Source: Chlorohelix sp037138995 (GTDB lineage: Bacteria; Chloroflexota; Chloroflexia; Chloroheliales; Chloroheliaceae). From it: a DNA stretch of 64,000 nt. The notes under the pieces were generated by a model. That model ran no database searches. It was not told the origin of the DNA and saw only the letters and a list, made by a program, of their open reading frames with translations. Made by a program: the position numbers and the translations under genes. This document shows positions 18,313 to 26,582 of the stretch, in pieces. The stretch lies in contig NZ_JBAXHI010000008.1 in NCBI RefSeq assembly GCF_037138995.1, forward strand, positions 62,001-126,000, in the 5' to 3' direction. Numbering within the stretch: position 1 is the stretch's first letter; every line of letters starts with the position of its first letter.

Positions 18313-21288
18313 CTAGTTTTCTTTTTGTTCTGTGGTTTTTTCGTTATCAGCTTCGGGTGAAGGTTCTCCCACTACTTTGGGGTTAATCGGAGCGATTGCG
18401 GTTGTGTCGGTGGACGAGTTGCTACTAACAAGCGGGGGGGTTTCAAGGGCAATCCCGGATGTTGCGTCAAGTTCGCCGTTGTTGCTCAATACCCCGCCGG
18501 GGCGATGCGTTTCAGACCGCGCCCTGCTATGGGCATAAGCTCTTTCTTTTTCCATAAAGAGACGATTTACTTCTGGACTAATCCGCGCAGATTCAATTTG
18601 ACTAGTAGACTCAGCCTGATTACGTTTGCGGAAGCCCTTGAGGAGCGCACGAGGCGAAAGATTGCCCCTTCTTATGCCGATGTCTAGCGGATATAGTAGC
18701 AATAGGAGGGCAACCAAGAATTGCCAGAGCGATTGGATGCGGTTGGTACGCTGCAAATTATCGTTAAAGGCTTCTTCAGGATTGGTAAGGGTGTGACCGC
18801 CTGTAAGAGAGGCTATCTCATCTAGTAATAGCTTGTTGGTACCCAATTGTTTGTATTCTGGCGAATAATCGGCGACTGCTCCAACAGTTTGGGAGAGGTT
18901 GCCCACCTCCGAGACCTGCCCATTATCCACCGTTACGGTGTTGTTGTTTGCGCCACCTTGTACATTGATGATGTAACTGCCAGTGTTTTTGGGGACAAAA
19001 GACCCTTCATAATGACCCGGTGCGGTCTGTGAGAGCGTAACTTCTTCGCTGCTGCCGCTCAGGTTACTATTTACCACGTTGGCATTAATTTCCAGCCCGT
19101 TAAGGTACTGGCTATAATTGTTAATAGCATCGGCGGAAATTTGAACCTTGTTGCCAACGGTTTTGGCGCTGACTTGCATGCCTCCGGTTTCGCTTTCGGC
19201 AATAGTCCAGCGCACCGTTTGCGCCCAGAAGCGTGGGAAATCATTCCATTTTAGCCAATCGGTAGCCCAACGCGCTTTCGCATCGCTAGTCCAAGCTACC
19301 ACACGCCCAAGCCCTACCTGCCAATGCGCTAAAAGCGGGTCGCCCCTGCCTGTGACAAGAGCAGTGGTGGCGAGCGGTCGTATTTTAGCGCCTACATAGC
19401 CCAACAGTTGGGGTGTAGCGGTAATGCCTTTCAAAATAGGGCTTGGAGCATTTACGGTAGGTACAAAAGGTTCTTCGACTATATAGCTGCGGTAAGCAAG
19501 ATGTGTTTCTTTGGTAAAGATTTTGGGCAAGTTACTGGGGTCAGTCACGAAATAATAACGCCCTCCACCCTGATCCGCCAGACCTTTGAGTCTTCTTTCA
19601 TCCACTTCCTTGCCCAATCCTACGGTACTGATGGTAATATTAGCTTTATTTGCCTCCGCTATCAGCGCGTCATAGTTGGTATTGTCGGAATCCTGACCAT
19701 CGGTGAGCAAGATTATGTGCTTGTTCTGGGCGGTAACTTTTTTCAACTCATCAACTGCCGCCGAAAGTCCGGTGGAAATTTGGGTGCCTCCTCCCGGCGC
19801 AATTCGCCCAATCGCGCTAACAAGATTGCTAGGGTTGCCCATAGGCGCAAGATTAACTACCCATTGGGCGGTAGTATCAAAGGTTACTAACCCAACTTGA
19901 TCGGAATTGTTTAGCTGATTAGCGGCAAGATATGCCGCATCTTTGGCAATTTCGATTTTAGGCACACCAGATACGCCTGCGCCCGCCCCGTTGTAAGCCT
20001 CTGCCATGCTGCCGCTACGGTCAATAACCAGCGCCATTGCCACGCTTGGGGCTTGTAGTTTGTTGGGTAATTGAAGTTCCACCGGTAGCATTTCTTCAAG
20101 AGGGGTGCGGAAGTAACCGCCCAGTCCGTAGCTTTCTTCGCCACCGATCACAATCATGCCCTTGCCTAGATTTTTGACATAAGCTTGGATAATATTCAGG
20201 TTATTGGCGGTAAGGCTACTGGCAGGGACATCTACCAACACTAGCGCGTCATATTGCGTTAGGTCGGTGAGGTTGGGTAAGCGTTCGGGTGGGATGATGT
20301 TCGGCTGAATTTCTCCGGCTGTGAGTGCCTTCTGGAGATTAGCTGCTTCTTGTTGTTCGGGATGACCATCTACCAGCAATACGCGGGGTTTACCTTTGAC
20401 CACGCTATAGGCGTTGGCTTCGTTATTCTGGTCTAGGGTATCATTTTCGGGGATAATTCGTACCGTGTAGTTTACAAAGCCTTTACTGGTGGCGGTTAGT
20501 GCTTGGGAGAAGGTATTGCTGCCTTTTTTCAGGCTAACCTGACTTTGGCTAACTTCTTGATTTTGCTGCAAAATATATAGTTTGGCGGTGCCATCGTAAT
20601 TACTGTCAATGTTGACGGTCAGGCTGAATTGCTCACCTTCGCGCAAATTGCTGGGGACACTGATATTACCTACTGATACTTCAGGGCTGTTAGCTTGTTC
20701 CAATGGCACTACATCAATTTGGATTCCAGTAGATGCCGCCAGTTTAGCGGCGCTACGTACTTCATCTAGGTTTTGGTTTCCGTCCGAGATTAACACTAGG
20801 TGATGCTGTGAGTCGTTAGGCAGCATGGAAGTACCAAGCCGTACCGCTTCCGCTAAATTAGTGTAATTTGTGCCGGGAGCGCAGGTGGGATTATCAAAAT
20901 GCTGCTGTTTGTCCACTACTTTTTCGATGCATACATCTTGTCCGAAAATTGCTACGCCGTATTCTTGATTGTCCTTTATCTTTTCGGAAGCCTGCCGGAT
21001 GAAATTTGCACCTTGCTGTTTTCCTCCCGCACCTACGCTATCTGAACCATCTAGCAAGAATACTACTGCTAGTTTATCGCTTTGGGTGATTAGCTGAATG
21101 TCGGCTATGCTCAACACCAATAGGGTGATGATGAGGAGACGTAACCCTATGCTCAAACGGCGATTCCGCCAGCGTAAAAGAGGGCGAGCGGACAGCTTTT
21201 TTTTGCTAGGGCGTGCGATTAGATAGACCAGAGGCAGGAGTAAAAGCAGAAAGAGAGCTTGGGGATAGCCAAAAGAGATAATGGGCAT
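18313..21288 (-). CDS. Large membrane-anchored double VWA protein with glutamine amidotransferase-like domain
   Basis: About 991 residues. An N-terminal BatA-like membrane hairpin (residues 8-25 and 48-66) precedes a first von Willebrand A domain (LLDGSDSV at about 82, a changed MIDAS). A Class I glutamine amidotransferase-like fold follows (VLLVDGHPEQQE..., IVIGGEESYGLGG), then a second VWA domain with an intact MIDAS (VIDRSGSM). A beta-rich region, one more membrane segment near residue 870 (LWQFLVALLLLLYPLDIGI) and an acidic, Ser/Thr-rich tail complete it. Proteins of this type may bind metal ions and partner proteins in the envelope; function unknown. The TTG at 21300 is part of the ribosome binding site (GGAGAA), so the ATG at 21288 is the start. 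Confidence 0.82.
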   Translation of the reverse strand: MPIISFGYPQALFLLLLLPLVYLIARPSKKKLSARPLLRWRNRRLSIGLRLLIITLLVLSIADIQLITQSDKLAVVFLLDGSDSVGAGGKQQGANFIRQASEKIKDNQEYGVAIFGQDVCIEKVVDKQQHFDNPTCAPGTNYTNLAEAVRLGTSMLPNDSQHHLVLISDGNQNLDEVRSAAKLAASTGIQIDVVPLEQANSPEVSVGNISVPSNLREGEQFSLTVNIDSNYDGTAKLYILQQNQEVSQSQVSLKKGSNTFSQALTATSKGFVNYTVRIIPENDTLDQNNEANAYSVVKGKPRVLLVDGHPEQQEAANLQKALTAGEIQPNIIPPERLPNLTDLTQYDALVLVDVPASSLTANNLNIIQAYVKNLGKGMIVIGGEESYGLGGYFRTPLEEMLPVELQLPNKLQAPSVAMALVIDRSGSMAEAYNGAGAGVSGVPKIEIAKDAAYLAANQLNNSDQVGLVTFDTTAQWVVNLAPMGNPSNLVSAIGRIAPGGGTQISTGLSAAVDELKKVTAQNKHIILLTDGQDSDNTNYDALIAEANKANITISTVGLGKEVDERRLKGLADQGGGRYYFVTDPSNLPKIFTKETHLAYRSYIVEEPFVPTVNAPSPILKGITATPQLLGYVGAKIRPLATTALVTGRGDPLLAHWQVGLGRVVAWTSDAKARWATDWLKWNDFPRFWAQTVRWTIAESETGGMQVSAKTVGNKVQISADAINNYSQYLNGLEINANVVNSNLSGSSEEVTLSQTAPGHYEGSFVPKNTGSYIINVQGGANNNTVTVDNGQVSEVGNLSQTVGAVADYSPEYKQLGTNKLLLDEIASLTGGHTLTNPEEAFNDNLQRTNRIQSLWQFLVALLLLLYPLDIGIRRGNLSPRALLKGFRKRNQAESTSQIESARISPEVNRLFMEKERAYAHSRARSETHRPGGVLSNNGELDATSGIALETPPLVSSNSSTDTTAIAPINPKVVGEPSPEADNEKTTEQKEN

Positions 21289-21393
21289 TAACTTCTCCAA
21301 TACCCCATACTGGGCACAGGTGGAACGATGAGTTTCCTAGCGGCATTATACACTAGCAAATTGGGGAATCACAATCCTAATTCGTAAATTAGA

Positions 21394-21999
21394 TTAGTTA
21401 GGGGCATCCCCTTCAAATTTGAAGTGGGCGATAGGGCTGTAAATTGCGCCTTCAGGTAGCAGGGTACTTTGCATTAATACGGCTTCTTCAAAGCGGAAAT
21501 GACCAAAAGAGCTTTTGCCTGAAAAGGTTTGAAGCGCTTGTCCCAGACGGCGTTTGTCTTCTGCGCCAATATCGGGGACGCGCCCAAGAGTTAGATGAGG
21601 CGAGAATGGGCGCGTTTCGGGGGCAAAGCCAAGCGGTACAAGGTTCTGTTCTACCGCATGTTGCGCTGCCGCTAACGCTTTCAGGTTGCCGTCTAGCCCA
21701 ACCCAGATTATACGAGGGGCATCTGCTTTGGGGAAAACGCCAAGTTTAGCGGCAATCAGGCTAAACGGCTGGACAGGGGCAAGCGCGTTCTTGGTAACGG
21801 AAATGATTTCGGGCAAGCGTGAAGCCGCCACATCACCAAGAAATTTGAGGGTGAGATGGATACCGTCCGGGCGCACCCAGCGTACTTTTCGACTCTGGTC
21901 AATGTGCTGTAATTCGACTATTAGGGTGGCAAGTTCTTGCTTGAGTATAGGAGGTAACTCTAACGCCACAAAACAGCGGACAGTTTCTTTATCGTTCAT
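21394..21999 (-). CDS. thpR: RNA 2',3'-cyclic phosphodiesterase (2H family)
   Basis: 201 residues with the two H-x-T-x motifs of the 2H phosphoesterase superfamily, IHLTLKFLG (about 47-55) and PHLTLGRVP (about 134-142), and the family opening RCFVALELP. The enzyme opens 2',3'-cyclic phosphates on RNA ends. The older name is 2'-5' RNA ligase (LigT). Transcribed alone between the sigma/membrane pair and the VWA gene. Confidence 0.93.
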   Translation of the reverse strand: MNDKETVRCFVALELPPILKQELATLIVELQHIDQSRKVRWVRPDGIHLTLKFLGDVAASRLPEIISVTKNALAPVQPFSLIAAKLGVFPKADAPRIIWVGLDGNLKALAAAQHAVEQNLVPLGFAPETRPFSPHLTLGRVPDIGAEDKRRLGQALQTFSGKSSFGHFRFEEAVLMQSTLLPEGAIYSPIAHFKFEGDAPN

Positions 22000-22065
22000 A
22001 GCTTAGACCGGGCAAAAGGACAAGAGGCTTTAAGTCCATTGTCTGAAAAATTTGGTTTGCTGGGA

Positions 22066-22605
22066 TTAGGCGGTTTCACGATAACGTTGTATCCGGAAGA
22101 TAAGCAGCATTATTACTAGCCCCGCTATTAGGCTCAGGAAGGAGGGCAGATATGGCGTGGTTTGTGCGAATAGGTCAAGAAGATTGCGCCCGTAGCTCAT
22201 CAAACCGTCTTGCGTATCCAGCATCCAATAAATCAGCCCGAATTTATCGCCGTGCAAAAGCGGGGAAAGCCCGAAAAACCAAGCTAATGCTCCAAGCCCA
22301 ATTAGCAGAGAAACCCAACCCAACGCAAACAGATAGAAGCCAAGACGATGGCTGACCGACAAGGAGTTTTCATCCTCACTATCGGGTAGCGGTAGGGTGG
22401 TGGGCGGCGCGTATTTAACGCGAGCTGCCATCGTAACTTGTGCTTTTGTTGATTGCAAGGCGGAAAGCCTAGCCAATACGCGGTGGGAAGTATTGCGAGG
22501 CGCTTTCAGAACCGGACGTTCGGATAAGACCCGCTCAAGAGCATCATAATAGTGGATATGAACCCCGGCAACGTTGCTATTTTGATTGTTTTCTTTCATA
22601 TCCAT
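22066..22605 (-). CDS. Membrane protein paired with an ECF sigma factor, possible anti-sigma factor
   Basis: 179 residues: a soluble N-terminal part of about 85 residues, then two hydrophobic segments (about 89-112 and 150-170) with a short outer loop between. It begins 17 bp after the stop of the ECF sigma gene and is surely co-transcribed. Position and topology (cytoplasmic N terminus plus membrane segments) are those of an anti-sigma factor, but there is no zinc-type H-x3-C-x2-C motif, and no anti-sigma family is recognised. The N-terminal stretch HIHYYDALERVLSERPVLK might be the sigma-binding part. Confidence 0.65.
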   Translation of the reverse strand: MDMKENNQNSNVAGVHIHYYDALERVLSERPVLKAPRNTSHRVLARLSALQSTKAQVTMAARVKYAPPTTLPLPDSEDENSLSVSHRLGFYLFALGWVSLLIGLGALAWFFGLSPLLHGDKFGLIYWMLDTQDGLMSYGRNLLDLFAQTTPYLPSFLSLIAGLVIMLLIFRIQRYRETA

Positions 22606-22621
22606 GTTTACCTACCCAAAG

Positions 22622-23374
22622 TTAGCTTAGAACACCCTTCTGGTGCAATTCACCCAAACGGGTTTTGAGGAGCCCTTTGGCACGATAGAGGTGGGTTTTT
22701 ACGGTTCCCACCGGAATGTTGAGCGCGGCAGCAATTTCCTCGTAGGATAATTCGTCCGAATAGTATAGAACAATGATGGCGCGATAGCGAGCGGGAAGCG
22801 CATCTACCTGACTCCAGATTATATCGCGCTGTTCGCGCCCTTCATATTGGATGGAGGGTAAATCGCTTTCGTTGCCGGACAAATTAGCCAGAATATCATG
22901 TTCTTCGTTGTCCTCTCCGCTGAACCATTCCACAGAAACGGTTTTAGGGTTACTACGGGCAGAGCGCAAACGGTTCAAGCAGTGATTGTGGGTTACGCGA
23001 TAGAGCCAAGTGCTAAATTTGGCATCGCCCCTGAAAGTGGGTAACGCTTGCCAAGCTTTCAGGAATGTTTCTTGCGTGGCATCATCGGCTTCTTCGGCAT
23101 TTTGTAAAATTCGGTAGGCAAGGTTATAAACCCGGTCTTGGTGTAGCTCAATAAGCGTGCCAAAAGCTTGCTGATCGCCTGCTTTGCTCAGTTCAATCAA
23201 AGCTGCTTCGGTAGGTGCGGTGTGGGCGGGATGTGCCGCTACTACATGGTAGGGGATCGCACCGACCTGTGTATCCAACCGGTTTGGTTCGGTCATTCTC
23301 GCTGCCGTTTGTTTACCCTTGTGGGCGGTTAGTGTTTCAATTCCACTACGGCTTAGCGTTAACGAAAATCCCAT
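22622..23374 (-). CDS. ECF-type sigma factor (sigma-70 family, RpoE-like)
   Basis: Region 2 is clear: RVYNLAYRILQNAEEADDATQ with the conserved ETFLKAW and TWLYRVTHNHCLNRLR after it. Region 4 follows: LPARYRAIIVLYYSDELSYEEIAAAL with IPVGTVKTHLYRAKGLLK. The protein has an N-terminal extension of about 60 residues without family character; the chosen start has AAGG five bases upstream, while an internal ATG at 23296 would remove 26 residues. It directs RNA polymerase to a set of stress promoters. The membrane protein immediately downstream is the likely partner. Confidence 0.93.
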   Translation of the reverse strand: MGFSLTLSRSGIETLTAHKGKQTAARMTEPNRLDTQVGAIPYHVVAAHPAHTAPTEAALIELSKAGDQQAFGTLIELHQDRVYNLAYRILQNAEEADDATQETFLKAWQALPTFRGDAKFSTWLYRVTHNHCLNRLRSARSNPKTVSVEWFSGEDNEEHDILANLSGNESDLPSIQYEGREQRDIIWSQVDALPARYRAIIVLYYSDELSYEEIAAALNIPVGTVKTHLYRAKGLLKTRLGELHQKGVLS

Positions 23375-23449
23375 TGTGCCTTACCTGACATGCTATCATA
23401 GTAATTTTACCGCGACAAGGGGAGAGTTTGCCCGAATTTTTATTGCAAT

Positions 23450-23491
23450 AAAAAACCTCTCCCTATCTCACAAGTTGAGACACACGAGAGG
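23450..23491 (-). terminator. Intrinsic terminator of the fumarase operon
   Basis: On the minus strand an outer CCTCTC/GAGAGG stem with an inner TCTCA/TGAGA stem is followed directly by six T. It stands 25 bp past the stop codon of the beta subunit gene and in front of the ECF sigma gene. Confidence 0.75.
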
Positions 23492-23515
23492 CTTGATTTG
23501 TTTCAGCGAGTGTAA

Positions 23516-24085
23516 TTACTCTGCCAAAGCCCATTCCTTAACGGCGCTGCTGTATAAATCCCCGCCATGTGCGTCGCAAAGCACTACCGCAGGGAAGTCT
23601 TCGACTTCGAGGCGATGGACCGCCTCTGCGCCAAGGTCGGCATAGGCTACTACTTCGGATTTTTTGATGCACTTTGCCAGTAATGCGCCCAACCCGCCGA
23701 TAGAGCCGAAATATACCGCTCCGTGTTTTTTGAGGGCTTCGCGGACGGCATCACTGCGTTTGCCCTTGCCTATCATGCCACGCAAACCCAACTCTAGCAA
23801 TTGGGGAGTGTAGCTGTCCATGCGGGTGGCGGTGGTGGGACCCGCCGAACCGATGACCTGCCCGGGTTTTGCGGGACTTGGTCCGACATAGTAGATGATT
23901 TGCCCGTTCAAATCTACCGGCAGAGCTTCACCACGCGCTAAAGTTTCAGCAAAACGCTTGTGCGCGGCATCTCGCCCTGTGTAAAGGGTGCCAGTGATGA
24001 GTACCTGATCTCCCGCTTTTAGCTGGAGCGCTTGTTCTGTGGTCAAGGGTGTGTGAATTTTTATCGGGTCTTGTACTGCGCTCAT
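23516..24085 (-). CDS. Class I fumarate hydratase, beta (C-terminal) subunit
   Basis: 189 residues matching the C-terminal domain of the two-subunit iron-sulfur fumarases and tartrate dehydratases. TPLTTEQALQLKAGDQVLITG is the family opening; GPTTATRMDSYTP and the final VEDFPAVVLCDAHGG are conserved. With the alpha subunit it hydrates fumarate to malate in the TCA cycle (tartrate dehydratase cannot be excluded). GGGAGA six bases before the ATG. The gene follows the alpha subunit by 55 bp, so both come from one transcript. Confidence 0.9.
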   Translation of the reverse strand: MSAVQDPIKIHTPLTTEQALQLKAGDQVLITGTLYTGRDAAHKRFAETLARGEALPVDLNGQIIYYVGPSPAKPGQVIGSAGPTTATRMDSYTPQLLELGLRGMIGKGKRSDAVREALKKHGAVYFGSIGGLGALLAKCIKKSEVVAYADLGAEAVHRLEVEDFPAVVLCDAHGGDLYSSAVKEWALAE

Positions 24086-24140
24086 ATTTATCTCCCTGAA
24101 GGTATCGCGCTACGTAACGAGTGGCGCATTGTTTATTCCT

Positions 24141-24986
24141 TTAGATTGTTACGCTGGCGCGTCTGACTGCATGGCATTGCAGATTGACGGCAACAGGTAG
24201 CGAGGCGATGTGGGTTGGGAAGGTTTCAACGTGAACCGCTAGAGCGGTAACGCGCCCACCATAACCTTGCGGACCTACTCCGGTAGCATTGACCTCTTCC
24301 AGCAATTCGCGCTCGAACTGGGCGATGCGCTCATCAGGATGCGCCGCGCCGACTTCGCGGAGGCTGGCTTTCTTGGCAATCAACATAGCTTTATCGGCTG
24401 TGCCGCCCACACCCACGCATACAACTACCGGAGGGCAAGCGTTTGGTCCCGCCATTCGTACCGCTTCTACTACCGCTTTTTTAACGCCTTCTGCGCCCTG
24501 TGCTGGGGTAAGCATGTAGAGTTTGGTGGAGTTTTCCGAGCCGCCTCCCTTGACTACCAATGTTAGATGAAGGTGGTCGCCCGGCTCAAACTCGTAATGG
24601 GTCATAGCGGGTGTATTATTGCCGGTATTGGTGCGATTAAAAAGCGGGTCTTCTACCATTGAGGCACGCAGATAGTTTTGTTTATAGCCTTTGCCTACCC
24701 CTGCTTGAATTGCTTCTTCTAGTTCGCCGCCGATTACTTTTACTTCGGCTCCGACATCGGCAAATACAATTACAAAGCCTGTATCTTGGCAACTTGGTAC
24801 TTGTTCGGTGCGGGCTAATTCCTGATTCTGGTCTAGTAGTTGCAGGGTTCGCAATCCGCGTGGGGAGGTTTCTTTGGTTTGGGCAACTCGCAACGCGGTT
24901 ACGAAATCCTGTGGAAGTTCAAAGTTTGCGATACGACAGAGTTCTGCGACAGCATCTCTGATGGTGGCTACTGGTATTTCTCTCAT
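24141..24986 (-). CDS. Class I fumarate hydratase, alpha (iron-sulfur) subunit
   Basis: The catalytic subunit, with cysteines that would bind the 4Fe-4S cluster: QVPSCQDTGFVIVF, GPNACPPVVVCVGVGGT and a later LQCHAVR near the end. The conserved FNRTNTGNNTPAMTHYEF binds substrate. The ATG at 24986 with GGAG six bases upstream gives 281 residues, the normal size; the reading frame extends further upstream (to 25061), but that stretch overlaps the promoter and operator. Paired with the beta subunit downstream. Confidence 0.92.
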   Translation of the reverse strand: MREIPVATIRDAVAELCRIANFELPQDFVTALRVAQTKETSPRGLRTLQLLDQNQELARTEQVPSCQDTGFVIVFADVGAEVKVIGGELEEAIQAGVGKGYKQNYLRASMVEDPLFNRTNTGNNTPAMTHYEFEPGDHLHLTLVVKGGGSENSTKLYMLTPAQGAEGVKKAVVEAVRMAGPNACPPVVVCVGVGGTADKAMLIAKKASLREVGAAHPDERIAQFERELLEEVNATGVGPQGYGGRVTALAVHVETFPTHIASLPVAVNLQCHAVRRASVTI

Positions 24987-25015
24987 ACCAAGGCTCCTGT
25001 CTATATGTGAAATTT

Positions 25016-25061
25016 GTCTCAAGTTGAGACTCAGTATAACCCTTATGAGGGTTGGAAGCAA
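25016..25061 (-). promoter_or_regulatory. Promoter and palindromic operator of the fumarase genes
   Basis: On the minus strand TTGCTT (25061-25056), a 17-bp spacer and TATACT (25038-25033) form a sigma-70 promoter. The spacer holds a palindrome (AACCCT-CATA-AGGGTT), and just after the -10 stands the perfect 15-bp palindrome GTCTCAAGTTGAGAC (25016-25030), which would cover the transcription start. That is the usual place for a repressor site. The regulator is unknown. Confidence 0.65.
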
Positions 25062-25237
25062 CGTTTAGGCAGGACAGGCAGTATAGGTAGGTAGGCGGAT
25101 GTACTTTTTGGGAGCGTTAATAGATTCTATATCTACAATAAAAGCAGATAAGTCTCAGAATTAGGGGCTTTTTACTTCATCGTAAAAAGGGCTTTATCAG
25201 GTGGCTGGGTTGCCGTTCAGGTGATTTGAAGAGTAGG

Positions 25238-25384
25238 CTAATTCTTAATGCTTTTAAGGACAGCGTCTGCCATACGCAATTCCTCGCTCAGGCGAAAATA
25301 CTCAATGGTATCGCCTGTTTGTTGTGCTTTGTTCACCAAGCGGCGCAATGTAGAAACTAGTCCTTCCAATTCGTTGGTACTCAT
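25238..25384 (-). CDS. Very small hypothetical protein
   Basis: 48 residues starting MSTNELEGLVSTLRRL, with GGAG six bases before the ATG at 25384. The frame continues upstream to 25441, but the good ribosome binding site decides for the shorter form. The product is a charged helix-rich peptide with no membrane segment (EYFRLSEELRMADAVLKSI). No family recognised. It stands alone between the fumarase promoter and the sigma factor operon. Confidence 0.5.
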   Translation of the reverse strand: MSTNELEGLVSTLRRLVNKAQQTGDTIEYFRLSEELRMADAVLKSIKN

Positions 25385-25699
25385 GTTAAGCTCCCCGAAA
25401 AAAGTTAAGTTAATAAAAAGGGATGCGGCTTGTGCTGCCACCCCGCGACTAAAATGTATAATTAGGTACAGGCAGACTAGAGTTTCACTCTCACAATGTC
25501 TGTTGGATTTTCTCTCCTGTTTAGGTATATTTGGATTATAGCACGCAGAATAAAACGGTAAAGGGGTTAACTGACTAATTTTATTGTGTGAAATAATTTG
25601 CTATGATTAATCGGATTTTAATAGAGGTAAATGATAGGAGAATAGTGGCACTTTTTATTAGATCTCTCGATTAATATTTGAGAACCTTACACGTTCATC

Positions 25700-25730
25700 T
25701 GAGCCGAAACAATTATTGTTGAGCCGAAAC
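25700..25730 (+). repeat. Direct repeat upstream of the AT-hook sigma factor gene
   Basis: TGAGCCGAAAC occurs at 25700-25710 and again at 25720-25730, a period of 20 bp, which is two helical turns. The second copy ends 20 bp before the GTG start. A possible extended -10 (TGC-TATGAT, 25599-25607) lies about 100 bp upstream. The repeats may be a protein binding site or part of a second promoter. Confidence 0.55.
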
Positions 25731-25750
25731 GAAAAACTGGAGGAAAAAAC

Positions 25751-26557
25751 GTGTACAAGCTGAATTCTGATATTGAAGCTGCGGGGGAATATATTGAAGA
25801 GGTTAGAGGACGCATGAGCGAAAACGCACCCCGCGGGCGCGGCAGACCACGCGGTTCTGTCCAGAATTTGCAATCATCCAGCGATGGTGAATTGGTGGCT
25901 ATCTACAAGGCAAGAGCGGAACAGTTCGGCGCACTTAGTGAGGAAGCGGCAGAAGCATTTAGACCTATCTATGAGCGGTACTGGCACCAAGCTTATTTTT
26001 GGGCGTTGCGTAAAATCGGTGCGGTTTATGCCGAAGATTTGGCTCAGGATACCCTTCAGACTGTTTGGGAGCGGCTGAACGGGCGAGAGGTGGTTACTAA
26101 CCTAAAAGGGTTGGTGCGTCACTCTTTTGAGCGTGAGTACGCTACCATGCTGGAAAAGCTTTTGCAAGGGCGCAAGTTGCAACGCGCCAACCGCAACGAG
26201 GTAGGACAGGAAGAATCTTCAAAGCTTAAAGGGGCGGTGGTACTTTCTCTCAATGTTTCTGCGCCGGGGGTGGAAGGCGATAGTGCCGAACTCATTAATC
26301 TGGTGGAAGATGCTTCCGCAAATGTGCCAGACTCGGCTATTCGGTTGGAGCAAGTCAGGGTTCTGCATGATTTGCTTGAACAAATGCCATCCAATTATCG
26401 CACTCCGCTGGTTTACCAGTGGCTACTTGGAAAGAAAATCAAGGAAGTGGCGGATGAATTGGGCTTGACGATGGATCAGGTTAAACATAATACATCTCGC
26501 GGCATTGTATGGCTCCGCAAGCGTATGCCCGGTCATGCGCAAGACTGGCTAATTTAG
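25751..26557 (+). CDS. Sigma-70 family sigma factor with an N-terminal AT-hook-like motif
   Basis: 268 residues. Region 2 is visible from about residue 66: FRPIYERYWHQAYFWALRKIG with AEDLAQDTLQTVWERL. Region 4 is near the end: LLEQMPSNYRTPLVYQWLLG, KKIKEVADELGLTMDQV and KHNTSRGIVWLRKRM. It is therefore an ECF-like sigma factor, though diverged. The N-terminal tail holds PRGRGRPRGS (27-36), whose R-GRP core is that of AT-hooks, which bind the minor groove of AT-rich DNA. The GTG at 25751 follows GAGGAAAAAAC; an ATG at 25814 would still keep the AT-hook. It heads an operon with a motif protein and a zinc protease. Confidence 0.8.
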   Translation: MYKLNSDIEAAGEYIEEVRGRMSENAPRGRGRPRGSVQNLQSSSDGELVAIYKARAEQFGALSEEAAEAFRPIYERYWHQAYFWALRKIGAVYAEDLAQDTLQTVWERLNGREVVTNLKGLVRHSFEREYATMLEKLLQGRKLQRANRNEVGQEESSKLKGAVVLSLNVSAPGVEGDSAELINLVEDASANVPDSAIRLEQVRVLHDLLEQMPSNYRTPLVYQWLLGKKIKEVADELGLTMDQVKHNTSRGIVWLRKRMPGHAQDWLI

Positions 26558-26582
26558 CGGCAGTGGAAAGGTTGTGAAAGTC

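Noticed and set aside
23467..23481. TCTCA/TGAGA inverted repeat as operator of the ECF sigma gene
   Set aside because: It is the inner stem of the fumarase-operon terminator, which explains it fully.
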